From Acidobacteriales bacterium 59-55 (GTDB lineage: Bacteria; Acidobacteriota; Terriglobia; Terriglobales; Acidobacteriaceae), in the NCBI GenBank assembly GCA_001897435.1, contig MKSV01000006.1, positions 229,428-293,427 of the forward strand: a DNA stretch of 64,000 nucleotides, read 5' to 3'. The notes below the pieces were generated by a model. That model saw only the letters and a list, made by a program, of their open reading frames with translations. It searched no databases and had not been told where the DNA came from. Numbering within the stretch: the first letter of the stretch is position 1; the number at the start of each line of letters is the position of its first letter. Position numbers and translations under genes: made by a program. Shown here one piece after another: positions 18,137 through 26,522 of this stretch.

Positions 18137-20194
18137 ATGGCCACGACCTATTTAACCCCGGGAGTGTACTACGAACGCGCCGACGCAGTTGCGCCCGCGA
18201 TTACAGCAATCCGCACGGACATTGCAGGGTTTGTCGGCATCGCTACCAGCGGTCCCGTCGATACAGCGGTGCCGGTCGAATCGTGGCGGCAGTTTCAATC
18301 GCAGTTTGGTGAGTTCTCCGGAACTGCGTTCCTCGCTTATGCCGTCCGGGGATTTTTTGAGAATGGAGGCCAACGCTGCTGGGTCGTGCGCGTCGCATCG
18401 AACGATCCGGTTGGCGGAGCGTTCCCCGCAAGCACCGTGCTTGCCAGCGCCGGGTTGCCGCGCAGCGTCTGGAACATCCGCGCCTCCAGTCCGGGCACAT
18501 GGGGCAACCTGCTTAACCTATCGGTGCGAGAGACTCATCAGGTCCAGACAACGGGATGGCTCGACAAAGACCGTTCCGACCGCATGATCGTATCCAGCAC
18601 CAGCGGCTTTGTAAGAGGCACGCTGGTGCGGCTGACACAACCGGGCAGCGCGCCGGCCTTACGCGTCGTCGCTGCCGTCGATGCAACCGAGGGATTCGCC
18701 GGTGCGGTACCCAACGGCAACAAATATATCCTCTGGGTTCCCTCTCAGGACGATCTTCGTCTCCCGTATGACACTGCGCCGTTGAGCTTCGCGCCCGACC
18801 TCCCCATCATGGTGGAGAGCATCGAATACACCATCATCGTCGAGCGCCAGAACCTACCGGTCGCGCTCTACACGGGACTTTCGCTGATACCGGAGCACAC
18901 CAACTACGGCCCGGCCATATTGGATCCGTTCGAGATCGCGGCCGATATCGAAATGAAGCATGTACTTCCCGCCCCGCCCTTTGCGATCACTATCGACGAA
19001 CTCCGTCCCGAGTTCATGGCCGATACCCTCGCAACGTTTCGCGCGCTGGAGCAGATTGAGCTTCCCTCCGATAACACTCCTCTCATAGGAGGAAGTGACG
19101 GCCTGCGCCTGCTGACCACCTATGACTTTATCGGCGAGCCCATCGATCCTGTCGACAGTGACGTGGTCAAAGCCGGCAAGAGGCGCGGTCTGCGAGTGCT
19201 TGAGACCATCGACGAAGTCTCGATCCTGTCCGTCCCCGATATCAATATCCAGCCAATTGCAGTCCCGCCGACTGAACCGTTGCCCCCATGCATCCCCGAT
19301 CCCTGCCTGCCTGGAGCGCCTCTGCCGGTAGTTCCCCTGCCGGTCCTCTCGGTAGAGATGCCGCCGACCTTTACCGATGCTGACATCTATCGCGTGCAGG
19401 CGGCGATGGTGGATCAGTGTCAGCAGACCAGGAGTCGCGTCGCGATCCTCGACCCCCCGTTCAGCGCCGTAAAAGATGAGCGGCTCGGCATCTCCGCAGT
19501 GCAAGCGTGGCGGAACCAGTTCGATTCCAGCTACGCCGCCTTCTACTTTCCGTGGCTCCGCGTAGTGAATCCGCTACGCTCGACGAGCAGCCTGACGCGC
19601 GACATTCCTCCCAGCGGCCACGTAGCCGGGCAATATGCTCGCACCGACCTTACGATCGGAGTGCACAAGGCGCCCGCGAATGCGCCGCTTGCGTGGGTGC
19701 AGGATACAACGATTCCGGTAAACAACGCCGAGCACGGCGTCCTGAACCCGCTGGGCATCAATGCAATTCGCACCCTGACCGGCAGGGGCATTCGCATCTT
19801 CGGCGCACGCACTGTGAGCAGCGATCCAGACTGGCGCTATATCAACGTTCGCCGCCTGATGATCATGATTGAGAAGGCCATCTATCTTGCCTCGCAGTGG
19901 GCAGTCTTCGAACCGAATGACGACATCACCCAGGCCAAGCTGAGACTCTCTCTCACCAGCTTTCTGATCTCGCTCTGGGAGCAGGGAGCGCTGGCCGGAG
20001 CCACCACCGATGCAGCCTTCTTTGTTCGCTGCGACCGCACGATTAATCCGCCTGCCCAGCTCGATGTGGGGCAGCTCCTTGCCCTGGTGGGGGTCGCCCC
20101 GGTCAACCCCTTTGAATTTGTAGTCGTGCGCGTGGGGCAGACCGCGAACGAACTCGAGATTGTGGAACAACGAACCGGCATGGAGGTGAACTGA
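18137..20194 (+). CDS. eCIS contractile sheath protein 2
   Basis: 685 residues. N terminus YLTPGVYYERADAV and GFVGIATSGPVDTAVPVESW; AVRGFFENGGQRCWVVRVAS (69-88); WGN at 122-124. The C-terminal core has GRGIRIFGARTVSSDPDWRY, INVRRLMIMIEKAI, WAVFEPNDD and FFVRCDRT. It is clearly paralogous to the larger sheath before it, especially over the last 270 residues. A proline-rich loop (about 377-415, with PCIPDPCLPGAPLP) sits within the body. eCIS particles commonly contain more than one sheath isoform, one forming the bulk and others lying near the baseplate; which is which cannot be told here. Its stop overlaps the next ATG by one base. Confidence 0.93.
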   Translation: MATTYLTPGVYYERADAVAPAITAIRTDIAGFVGIATSGPVDTAVPVESWRQFQSQFGEFSGTAFLAYAVRGFFENGGQRCWVVRVASNDPVGGAFPASTVLASAGLPRSVWNIRASSPGTWGNLLNLSVRETHQVQTTGWLDKDRSDRMIVSSTSGFVRGTLVRLTQPGSAPALRVVAAVDATEGFAGAVPNGNKYILWVPSQDDLRLPYDTAPLSFAPDLPIMVESIEYTIIVERQNLPVALYTGLSLIPEHTNYGPAILDPFEIAADIEMKHVLPAPPFAITIDELRPEFMADTLATFRALEQIELPSDNTPLIGGSDGLRLLTTYDFIGEPIDPVDSDVVKAGKRRGLRVLETIDEVSILSVPDINIQPIAVPPTEPLPPCIPDPCLPGAPLPVVPLPVLSVEMPPTFTDADIYRVQAAMVDQCQQTRSRVAILDPPFSAVKDERLGISAVQAWRNQFDSSYAAFYFPWLRVVNPLRSTSSLTRDIPPSGHVAGQYARTDLTIGVHKAPANAPLAWVQDTTIPVNNAEHGVLNPLGINAIRTLTGRGIRIFGARTVSSDPDWRYINVRRLMIMIEKAIYLASQWAVFEPNDDITQAKLRLSLTSFLISLWEQGALAGATTDAAFFVRCDRTINPPAQLDVGQLLALVGVAPVNPFEFVVVRVGQTANELEIVEQRTGMEVN

Positions 20195-20742
20195 TGGCGG
20201 CTGCTGGCGAAGTCGGAGTGAGGTTGGATCCGCTGCTCTCCTACAACTTCATGATCACGCTGATCGATACGAGCAGTTCGCTGGTCATGAGCGCGATCAC
20301 GTCGGCCGTATTCGACGTGGCCGTCGGCGGTTTCACCGAGTGCACCGGCCTCGAAATGTCGCTGGACGTGGAGGAGTATCGCGAAGGCGGACGCAACGGC
20401 GAGTCCCTGCAATTTTCCAAAGGGGTGCGCTGGTCGAAGATCACGCTGAAGAAAGGCATGGGCGCCGGCAACACGCTGTGGGATTGGCACTATGGATTCG
20501 CGACCGGGACGGGCAAGCGACGGGACGGCCTGATCGTGCTGTTGAACGACCTTCATCTGCCAACGCACATCTGGAACTTCAGGCGCGGGCTGCCGACACG
20601 CTACTCCGGTCCCAGCCTCAACGCGGCGCAGAGCACCGTTGCCATAGAGAGTATCGAGATCACCCACGAAGGCATGTATCAGGTGCCGGGTGTGGGATAT
20701 GCAGCGGCAGGTGTGAGCGCCGCGATTGGATTGGCGGTGTGA
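20194..20742 (+). CDS. eCIS inner tube protein 2 (gp19-like, baseplate-proximal)
   Basis: 182 residues, gp19-like but longer than the first tube protein. FTECTGLEMSLDVEEYREGG, WSKITLKKGMGAGNTLWDWH and IESIEITHEGMYQV match the tube fold. An insertion near residues 24-45 (IDTSSSLVMSAITSAVFDVA) and an Ala/Gly-rich tail (about 165-182) are extra. In Afp and PVC the second tube protein (Afp5/Pvc5) forms the first ring between the spike hub and the main tube. The position here, followed by the small DUF5908-like gene and the LysM gene, matches that order (5-6-7). Confidence 0.9.
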   Translation: MAAAGEVGVRLDPLLSYNFMITLIDTSSSLVMSAITSAVFDVAVGGFTECTGLEMSLDVEEYREGGRNGESLQFSKGVRWSKITLKKGMGAGNTLWDWHYGFATGTGKRRDGLIVLLNDLHLPTHIWNFRRGLPTRYSGPSLNAAQSTVAIESIEITHEGMYQVPGVGYAAAGVSAAIGLAV

Positions 20743-20744
20743 CG

Positions 20745-20924
20745 ATGGAAGTTCATATCAAGGATGTCGTAGCAACCGTACACGGCTACTCGGACCGCAA
20801 GCTTGAGGAGATTACCAACGCCGTGATGACCGCCCTCGACGCAAAGCGCAGGCGCGAGGCGCAGGCGAACAAAGACCGTCGCGTCACCAGTGGACCTCGC
20901 GACGTCCAGGAAGGGGAGGCCTGA
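20745..20924 (+). CDS. Small DUF5908-like eCIS protein (Afp6/Pvc6 position)
   Basis: 59 residues, two bases after the second tube gene. It starts at ATG 20745 and ends with TGA at 20922-20924. The short N-terminal strand MEVHIKDVVATV followed by a basic helix (ALDAKRRREAQANKDRR) is the general shape of the small DUF5908 proteins found between tube and LysM genes in eCIS operons. The role of that family is not well defined. Identification rests mainly on size and position. The next gene begins five bases later. Confidence 0.7.
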   Translation: MEVHIKDVVATVHGYSDRKLEEITNAVMTALDAKRRREAQANKDRRVTSGPRDVQEGEA

Positions 20925-20929
20925 GCCAA

Positions 20930-21625
20930 ATGCAGCCCCTTCAAAAAGCGATGATCGTGGTGACCTGGCATGACGGCGTGATGGAGTTCATCTCCGTCCA
21001 GTACAACCCGACGCAGCTCGCCTTCAACAAGGGTGTCCAGGTCGCCGACATTCCCATCCCTGGCCTCGATACGCCGCTCATCCAGTTTGTGCGCGGACAG
21101 AATGAGACTCTCTCCATCGATCTGTTCTTCGATTCGACCGAAAGCGGCATGGGGGCCGGTGCCCGCAGCGTCACCGAAGAAAGCGATCAGATCTACCAGC
21201 TTGTCAAGATCGAGCCGGACAGCCACGCGCCGCCCATCTGTGAATTCATCTGGAACGATAAGTTTCCCGGCTCCGACATCTCGGCCGAGATGGGAAACCA
21301 GAAGCGCAACTCCTTCAAGTGCATCGTCGAGAGCGTGCGTCACCAGTACACACTCTTCAGTCCCGAAGGCGTGCCGCTGCGGGCCACGCTTTCATTGAGT
21401 CTGCGAGAATACAAGACCCTCGACGAACAGTTGGCCCAACTCAACCTCAATTCGCCAGACCGGACACAGGTCCAGGTTCTTCAATCCGGCGACACTCTCT
21501 CCGGGGTGGCGGGAAAGCACTACCGCCGCCCTGGCGAGTGGCGATTAATCGCAGACGCAAACGACATAGACGATCCCCGCCGGCTGACCCCCGGCACTTT
21601 CATCACCCTACCGCCGATCGCATAG
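20930..21625 (+). CDS. eCIS inner baseplate protein with LysM domain (Afp7/Pvc7-like)
   Basis: 231 residues. The N-terminal part (about 1-170) is the baseplate domain, with FISVQYNPTQLAFNKG and QNETLSIDLFFDSTE; the phrase YNPxxxxxxK is diagnostic of this eCIS/phage family. The C terminus is a LysM module (about 183-230) with VLQSGDTLSGVAGKHY and WRLIADANDIDDPRRLTPG. In the Afp and PVC structures this protein clamps the hub to the first tube ring, and the LysM is thought to act in assembly rather than peptidoglycan binding. It is followed after seven bases by the hub gene. Confidence 0.9.
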   Translation: MQPLQKAMIVVTWHDGVMEFISVQYNPTQLAFNKGVQVADIPIPGLDTPLIQFVRGQNETLSIDLFFDSTESGMGAGARSVTEESDQIYQLVKIEPDSHAPPICEFIWNDKFPGSDISAEMGNQKRNSFKCIVESVRHQYTLFSPEGVPLRATLSLSLREYKTLDEQLAQLNLNSPDRTQVQVLQSGDTLSGVAGKHYRRPGEWRLIADANDIDDPRRLTPGTFITLPPIA

Positions 21626-21632
21626 AGGAACG

Positions 21633-22853
21633 ATGGCCAGCACTTTCACCATGACGCAGGAGTCGCAGGATCAGGGTAACTTCTACGTGCCGCAGTTCGA
21701 GGTGCGCATCGAAGGAGTCGGCCTTCCTCGCGATGTTCTGCGCGACGTCCGCGAGGTGTCCTATCACGACGACATCAACGAGATCGACGGCTTCCAGATC
21801 ACGGTCAATAACTGGGACCCCAACCTGCGAGCTTACAAGTACGTCGGCTCGGAGACGGCGACAACTCTGCAAGGCAGCAATGACGAGAGCGCCCGTCAGC
21901 GCCTCTTCGATCCCTGCGACAAGAAGGTCGAGCTCTGGATGGGATACCCGGGAAAGCTCCAGCTCATGATGACCGGCATCTTTACCAGTCTTTCTCCCAG
22001 CTTTCCTTCAAGCGGAGGCCCGACCCTCACCGTGGGCGCGCTCAATCTTCTACATCGCTTTCGCGGAGACAAGCATACCCAGGTCTTCGAAAATCAGACG
22101 CCCAGCCAGATCGCTTCGCAATTTACTCTGACCAACTCCTCGACCCAGACAAGTCTGAACGTCGTGCCCGATCCCGACAATACTAACCTCGAGCGTAACC
22201 AGCCGATCGTCTATCTGATGCAGGACTCTCAGACCGATCTTGATTTCCTGCTGTCCCTGGCGCGCCGTCATGGTTACGTTCTCCTTCTGCAGGAAGAAGT
22301 CACCGATTCCCGTGGACGCGTCACACGGCCTGCACAACTTTATTTCGGCCCTTCGAACGGGACTGGCCTGCGGCAGGCAACGGTCGAACTGGGATGGGGC
22401 AAGTCGCTGACGGAGTTCCAGCCCACCTTGACTACCGCAAACCAGGTCAAGTCCGTTACCGTTCGTGGCTGGAACCGCGACACCAAAGCGCCGATTGAAG
22501 GAAAGGCATCCATCACGGACTCCGACTTCAACTTCAATGAAAACCTGAAGGAGCTACTCAACGTCTGCGACCCGCAGACCGAGCAGGTTGTGAATGAACC
22601 CGTGTTTACGCAGGCCGAAGCCGATCGGCGTGCTCGCGATATTCTCCTCAACCAATTCCGCGACATGGTCACGACTTCCGCGACAACCGTCGGTCTTCCG
22701 GATCTGCGCGCCGGCCGTAACGTCGTCATCTCCGGCGTAGGCTCTCGCTTCAGCGGAAATTACTTCATGACGCAGACCACCCATTCGATCGGCGCGAATG
22801 GATACACCACGCAGGTTAACGCACGTCGAGAAGATCGAGGCCAGAGTAACTAG
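21633..22853 (+). CDS. eCIS spike hub protein (gp27/VgrG N-terminal-like)
   Basis: 406 residues with the phage late-control-D/VgrG hub fold. The opening reads FYVPQFEVRIEGVGLPRDVL, then EIDGFQITVNNWD, and later FTSLSPSFPSSGGPTLTVG and QDSQTDLDFLLSLARRHGY. The last two are standard hub landmarks. It ends after the hub and lacks the OB-fold and beta-helix needle, which are encoded by the directly adjoining next gene. A trimer of this hub would connect the pseudo-sixfold tube to the threefold spike. A GAGGAACG ribosome site precedes the ATG. Confidence 0.9.
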   Translation: MASTFTMTQESQDQGNFYVPQFEVRIEGVGLPRDVLRDVREVSYHDDINEIDGFQITVNNWDPNLRAYKYVGSETATTLQGSNDESARQRLFDPCDKKVELWMGYPGKLQLMMTGIFTSLSPSFPSSGGPTLTVGALNLLHRFRGDKHTQVFENQTPSQIASQFTLTNSSTQTSLNVVPDPDNTNLERNQPIVYLMQDSQTDLDFLLSLARRHGYVLLLQEEVTDSRGRVTRPAQLYFGPSNGTGLRQATVELGWGKSLTEFQPTLTTANQVKSVTVRGWNRDTKAPIEGKASITDSDFNFNENLKELLNVCDPQTEQVVNEPVFTQAEADRRARDILLNQFRDMVTTSATTVGLPDLRAGRNVVISGVGSRFSGNYFMTQTTHSIGANGYTTQVNARREDRGQSN

Positions 22854-23390
22854 ATGAACTCCAAACGCATCGCCGGAGCAGTCGTAGGCATCGTCAAAAG
22901 CGTGCAGGACGACAGCGGCCAGGGGAGGATCCTTCTTGAGTTCCCTCACCTGCCGGGCGCCCCCGTCAGCGCGATGGCACCTGTCGCCGCGCCTCTCGCC
23001 GGAAAGAACCGCGGCGCCTTCTACATGCCCGAGATCGAAGACGAGGTGCTGGTCTGCTTCGACCAGGGCAATATCAATCATCCCTACGTCATCGGCTATT
23101 TGTGGAACGGCGTGGACAAGCCGCCGGAGACAGACCCGAAGAATCGCATCTTCCTGAGTCCCGGCGGCAACACTCTGCGATTTGAAGATGGCGACAACGT
23201 GAAAAAAGTCATTCTGCAATCGAACTCCGGTCACAAGATCGTTCTCGACGACAGTTCCTCAGCCGATTCCATCACCATCCAGACGAAAGGCAACCTGTCC
23301 GTAACCCTAAGCGACGCTCAGAGCTCCATCACGCTCAGCGGCGGCGGTCGCATGATCACCATGTCCAGCGGCACAGTACAGATCTCCTGA
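22854..23390 (+). CDS. eCIS central spike protein (gp5/baseplate V-like)
   Basis: 178 residues, starting at the base after the hub stop codon. Residues about 6-95 form the OB-fold of phage baseplate assembly protein V (AVVGIVKSVQDDSGQGRILL, then FYMPEIEDEVLVCFDQGN and PYVIGYLWNG). The rest is a beta-helical needle with short repeats such as VILQSNSGHKIVLDDSS, ITIQTKGNLSVTLSD and SSITLSGGGR. In Afp and PVC, hub and spike are fused as Afp8/Pvc8, whereas here they are two genes. The needle would be tipped by the PAAR-like product encoded next. Confidence 0.92.
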   Translation: MNSKRIAGAVVGIVKSVQDDSGQGRILLEFPHLPGAPVSAMAPVAAPLAGKNRGAFYMPEIEDEVLVCFDQGNINHPYVIGYLWNGVDKPPETDPKNRIFLSPGGNTLRFEDGDNVKKVILQSNSGHKIVLDDSSSADSITIQTKGNLSVTLSDAQSSITLSGGGRMITMSSGTVQIS

Positions 23391-23398
23391 GAGGAACG

Positions 23399-24130
23399 AT
23401 GCCACAGCTTCTCACCACGAACGCCATCATCACCTGCCCTCACGGAGGGCCCGGCACCACAACGCCGAGCATCCCGAAGTGGCAGATCAATGGCGGTTTC
23501 GTCTGCGTGGAGCAGGATATCGGCGTACTCGCCTGTCCTTTTCTGATCATGCCGTGCGGCGGATACAAGTTGCAGTCCATGGGGCTGAATGCAACCAAAA
23601 TCGATGAGAGCAAAGCCATTCTGGTTACCGACTTCAATCAATCGTTCACCGGGCTGCCGTTGCTGATAACGGAGACGCACCAGGTGATCGATCAGAGTAC
23701 ACCGGCACCGATTCCCGCCGGACAACAGGCCCCGCCACAGTCGCCTGCATTGACCGACCTGCTGGCTCCCGTCGTCGTCGTGGCTCCGCCATCGTTCCCG
23801 TTCAAGATCACACCGCCACCGGCGCCTCTTCCGGTGGTATTCACCTTCAACCTGACTGCGAACCATCCATTGCAGTGGATCCTCACTTTGATTACGGTTC
23901 CTTCCGCGCCCACGGGTCAGCACTTCGATCTGACTCACGGCATCCCCGGCAGCGTAACCGTCTCCCCCTCGGGCGGACAGTGGACGAGTCCCAGCCTCAC
24001 GGTGACGGTCACAATGACGCCGCCGTTCGTCAGCAGCCTCGGGCCGGGAAATCATCAGCTCTACCTCACCGGCGTCAGCCAGCGAGGTCTCTCCGGCCAC
24101 ACCATGGCCACTATTCCGGTGACGCCATGA
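23399..24130 (+). CDS. PAAR-like spike tip with C-terminal extension
   Basis: 243 residues; family tips are usually about 100-130. The N-terminal part (about 1-105) has MPQLLTTNAIITCPHGG, LACPFLIMPCGGYKL and DFNQSFTGLPLLI, the Cys/His layout of the PAAR-like tip proteins of eCIS (Afp10 position), which bind a metal at the needle apex. A proline-rich linker (about 108-145) follows, then an Ig-like beta domain (about 146-243) with FTFNLTANHPLQWILTLITV. The extension could be a payload or target-contact domain; nothing further identifies it. The gene overlaps the gp25 gene by four bases (ATGA). Confidence 0.75.
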   Translation: MPQLLTTNAIITCPHGGPGTTTPSIPKWQINGGFVCVEQDIGVLACPFLIMPCGGYKLQSMGLNATKIDESKAILVTDFNQSFTGLPLLITETHQVIDQSTPAPIPAGQQAPPQSPALTDLLAPVVVVAPPSFPFKITPPPAPLPVVFTFNLTANHPLQWILTLITVPSAPTGQHFDLTHGIPGSVTVSPSGGQWTSPSLTVTVTMTPPFVSSLGPGNHQLYLTGVSQRGLSGHTMATIPVTP

Positions 24131-24540
24131 CCAATACTCAACCTACAAGCCGTAGCTTTCTGGGCGTCGGATGGAAGTTCCCTCTGCAGGTGAGCAGCAG
24201 CGGAGCCATCGCGCGCGCTCAGTACGAGCAGCGTGTCGAGGAATCGATCTACCTGATTCTCAGCACCGCGAAGGGCGAGCGCGTTATGCTGCCCAACTTC
24301 GGCTGCGGCATTCACGACCTGGTCTTTGGCATCAGCGATCCGCGGACCCGCAGCGCAGTGGTGCAGCAGGTACGGCAGGCTCTCACCGCGAACGAACCCC
24401 GTATCGACGTGATGGATATCAGCGCCAACGTCTCTGACGATCAGCCCAATCTGCTCCTGATCCGCATCAACTATCGCGTGCGGGCCAACAACGCCATTGG
24501 AAATCTTGTCTACCCCTTTTACATCAGCGAACGGACCTGA
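24127..24540 (+). CDS. eCIS baseplate wedge protein (gp25/GPW family)
   Basis: 137 residues starting at ATG 24127, which overlaps the preceding stop as ATGA. The segment TAKGERVMLPNFGCGIHDLV, then FGISDPRTRSAVVQQV and NEPRIDV, is the textbook gp25/GPW core. In T4 and eCIS particles gp25-like proteins sit in the baseplate wedge and seed sheath assembly (Afp9 role). The order relative to the PAAR gene is inverted compared with Afp9-Afp10, which is common among eCIS. The gpJ gene follows after three bases. Confidence 0.95.
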   Translation: MTNTQPTSRSFLGVGWKFPLQVSSSGAIARAQYEQRVEESIYLILSTAKGERVMLPNFGCGIHDLVFGISDPRTRSAVVQQVRQALTANEPRIDVMDISANVSDDQPNLLLIRINYRVRANNAIGNLVYPFYISERT

Positions 24541-24543
24541 CCC

Positions 24544-26502
24544 ATGCCACTAGAAGCCAATCTCCCGGTAATTGACGACCGCACCTTCGACGACATCGTC
24601 ACCGAAGCGCGCAGCCGCATTGCGCGGTACACGCCGGAGTGGGCACCGGTCTGGACCGATGTTAACGATAGCGACCCGGGAATCACGCTTGTTCAGGTCT
24701 TCGCCTGGCTGACCGAGATGCTGATCTACCGTCTCGGCAAGGTTCCCGATCTCAACTACCTGAAGTTCCTCGAACTCATCGGGATCGAATTGAATCCGGC
24801 CACTCCGGCACAGGCAGAGATCACCTTTCCGGTTGTCGCTACCAACTCTCAGCCCTACGTCATCGTTCCATTGCATACCCAGGTCTCGGCGCCTTCCCCC
24901 AGCGGCGGCCAGTCGTTGATCTTCGAGACAGATCGCGCCATCTATGCGCTCACGGCCGCTCTAGCGGCGATCCTCACCTATGATGGCTTTCAATTCGACC
25001 TCGTCGATTCGTCTTCGCTGGCGGGGTTCAATCCTTTCGGCACCGCGCCGGGGAAAGACGCGGCGCTGCTGCTTGGATTTCAATACAGCGGTGCGTTCCC
25101 CGCGCAAATCGAGCTCAACCTCGATTTCTGGATGGCGCAACAGGGCAGCGGAACCACCAGCGGAGACTGCAGCCTGCCCGATTCGCAGGTCTTTCCGTCT
25201 GCGAATCTCACATGGCAATATTGGAGCGGTCTCGGCTGGGCTTCTCTCGGGCTCCTCAAAGACGAGACGCTTGGATTGCAGCGCTCCGGGCACGTCTATC
25301 TCCGCACACCCGGCAGCGGCGCCATGCAGAAGGGCAGCTTCGGTGGCGTCCCTCAACCCTTGTACTGGATTCGCGCACTGATCGCGTCCGGCCGCTACGA
25401 GATGCAGCCGGTCATTCTTGCGGTGCGAACCAACACCGCTCCCTCGACTCAGGCGCAGACGATCAACGACGAGGTTCTGGGCGGCAGCACCGGGCTTCCC
25501 AATCAAATATTTCAAATCGCCAACAGTCCCATCCTCGACGGCACTCTCCAGGTACAGATCGATCAGGGAGACGGGTTCGAGGATTGGGAGCAGGTTCAGG
25601 ATTTCTTCGGCTCCGGCCCCAACGATCAGGTATACGCACTCGATAGAACAACGGCGCAGATACGATTCGGCGATGGTCTCAATGGTGCGATTCCTGTCGC
25701 AACCTCGACTCGCCCCAATAACAATGTGGTTGCCCGCACCTACCGTTACGGAGGCGGCAAGCAAGGCAACGTCGCTGCGAATGCGCTCACCACGCTGGTC
25801 AATTCAATCACCGGAATAGATTCCAGCAAGATCACGAATCTGTTTGCGGCATACGCCGGCGGCGACGAAGAGACTCTCGACGATGCCAAACTGCGTGCGC
25901 CCATGGCCTTGCGAAGCCGCGATCGCGCCGTTACAAAGTCGGACTTCGAATATCTCGCGGAACAGGCAGCCAACGTGGCCCGCGCCTTCGCCATGCCTCT
26001 CAGTCATCCTTCCTTCCCCGGCATTCAGGTTCCAGGAGTCGTGAGTGTCATCGTGGTCCCCGATTCCGACGACCTGAAGCCATTGCCCAGCGACGGCATG
26101 TTGCGTACCGTCTGCGCCTACCTGAATCTGCGCCGTCTGCTCACCACCGAAGTCTATGTGATCCCGCCGACGTATCAACTCGTCAAGATCCATGCCGAAC
26201 TCGTGGCTCTCAATACGGCCGATCTCGCAGAGGTCACCAACGCGGTACAGGCAGCGTTGAACAATTACTTCCATCCCCTGCATGGCGGCGACGACGGCAC
26301 CGGCTGGCCCTTCGGAGGAACCATCTATTTTTCCCGCGTCTACCAGCAGATCAACGATCTTCCCGGCGTCGATCGCATCGAGCAGGTGCTCATCACGCTC
26401 GACAAGACCCAGTACCCGGTCTGTCAGGATGTATCGATCAAACCCGCCGCACTGCTTTACTCAACCGGACACGAGGTCGTAGTCAGCTACTCATTTTCTT
26501 AA
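24544..26502 (+). CDS. eCIS baseplate J-like protein (gpJ/gp6, Afp11-like)
   Basis: 652 residues. The N terminus (DDRTFDDIVTEARSRIARY, then WTDVNDSDPGITLVQVFAWL and TEMLIYRLGKVPDLNYLKFL) is highly typical of the putative-baseplate-assembly family in eCIS. The central core shows IRFGDGLNGAIP and YRYGGGKQGNV, and the C-terminal part has LDDAKLRAPMALRSRDRAVT and a helix-strand region common to gpJ proteins. It forms the wedge that surrounds the hub and rearranges at firing. The preceding and following genes are also wedge components, and spacing is 3 bp and 20 bp. Confidence 0.95.
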   Translation: MPLEANLPVIDDRTFDDIVTEARSRIARYTPEWAPVWTDVNDSDPGITLVQVFAWLTEMLIYRLGKVPDLNYLKFLELIGIELNPATPAQAEITFPVVATNSQPYVIVPLHTQVSAPSPSGGQSLIFETDRAIYALTAALAAILTYDGFQFDLVDSSSLAGFNPFGTAPGKDAALLLGFQYSGAFPAQIELNLDFWMAQQGSGTTSGDCSLPDSQVFPSANLTWQYWSGLGWASLGLLKDETLGLQRSGHVYLRTPGSGAMQKGSFGGVPQPLYWIRALIASGRYEMQPVILAVRTNTAPSTQAQTINDEVLGGSTGLPNQIFQIANSPILDGTLQVQIDQGDGFEDWEQVQDFFGSGPNDQVYALDRTTAQIRFGDGLNGAIPVATSTRPNNNVVARTYRYGGGKQGNVAANALTTLVNSITGIDSSKITNLFAAYAGGDEETLDDAKLRAPMALRSRDRAVTKSDFEYLAEQAANVARAFAMPLSHPSFPGIQVPGVVSVIVVPDSDDLKPLPSDGMLRTVCAYLNLRRLLTTEVYVIPPTYQLVKIHAELVALNTADLAEVTNAVQAALNNYFHPLHGGDDGTGWPFGGTIYFSRVYQQINDLPGVDRIEQVLITLDKTQYPVCQDVSIKPAALLYSTGHEVVVSYSFS

Positions 26503-26522
26503 GGAACCCGTCGCGAACAGAG

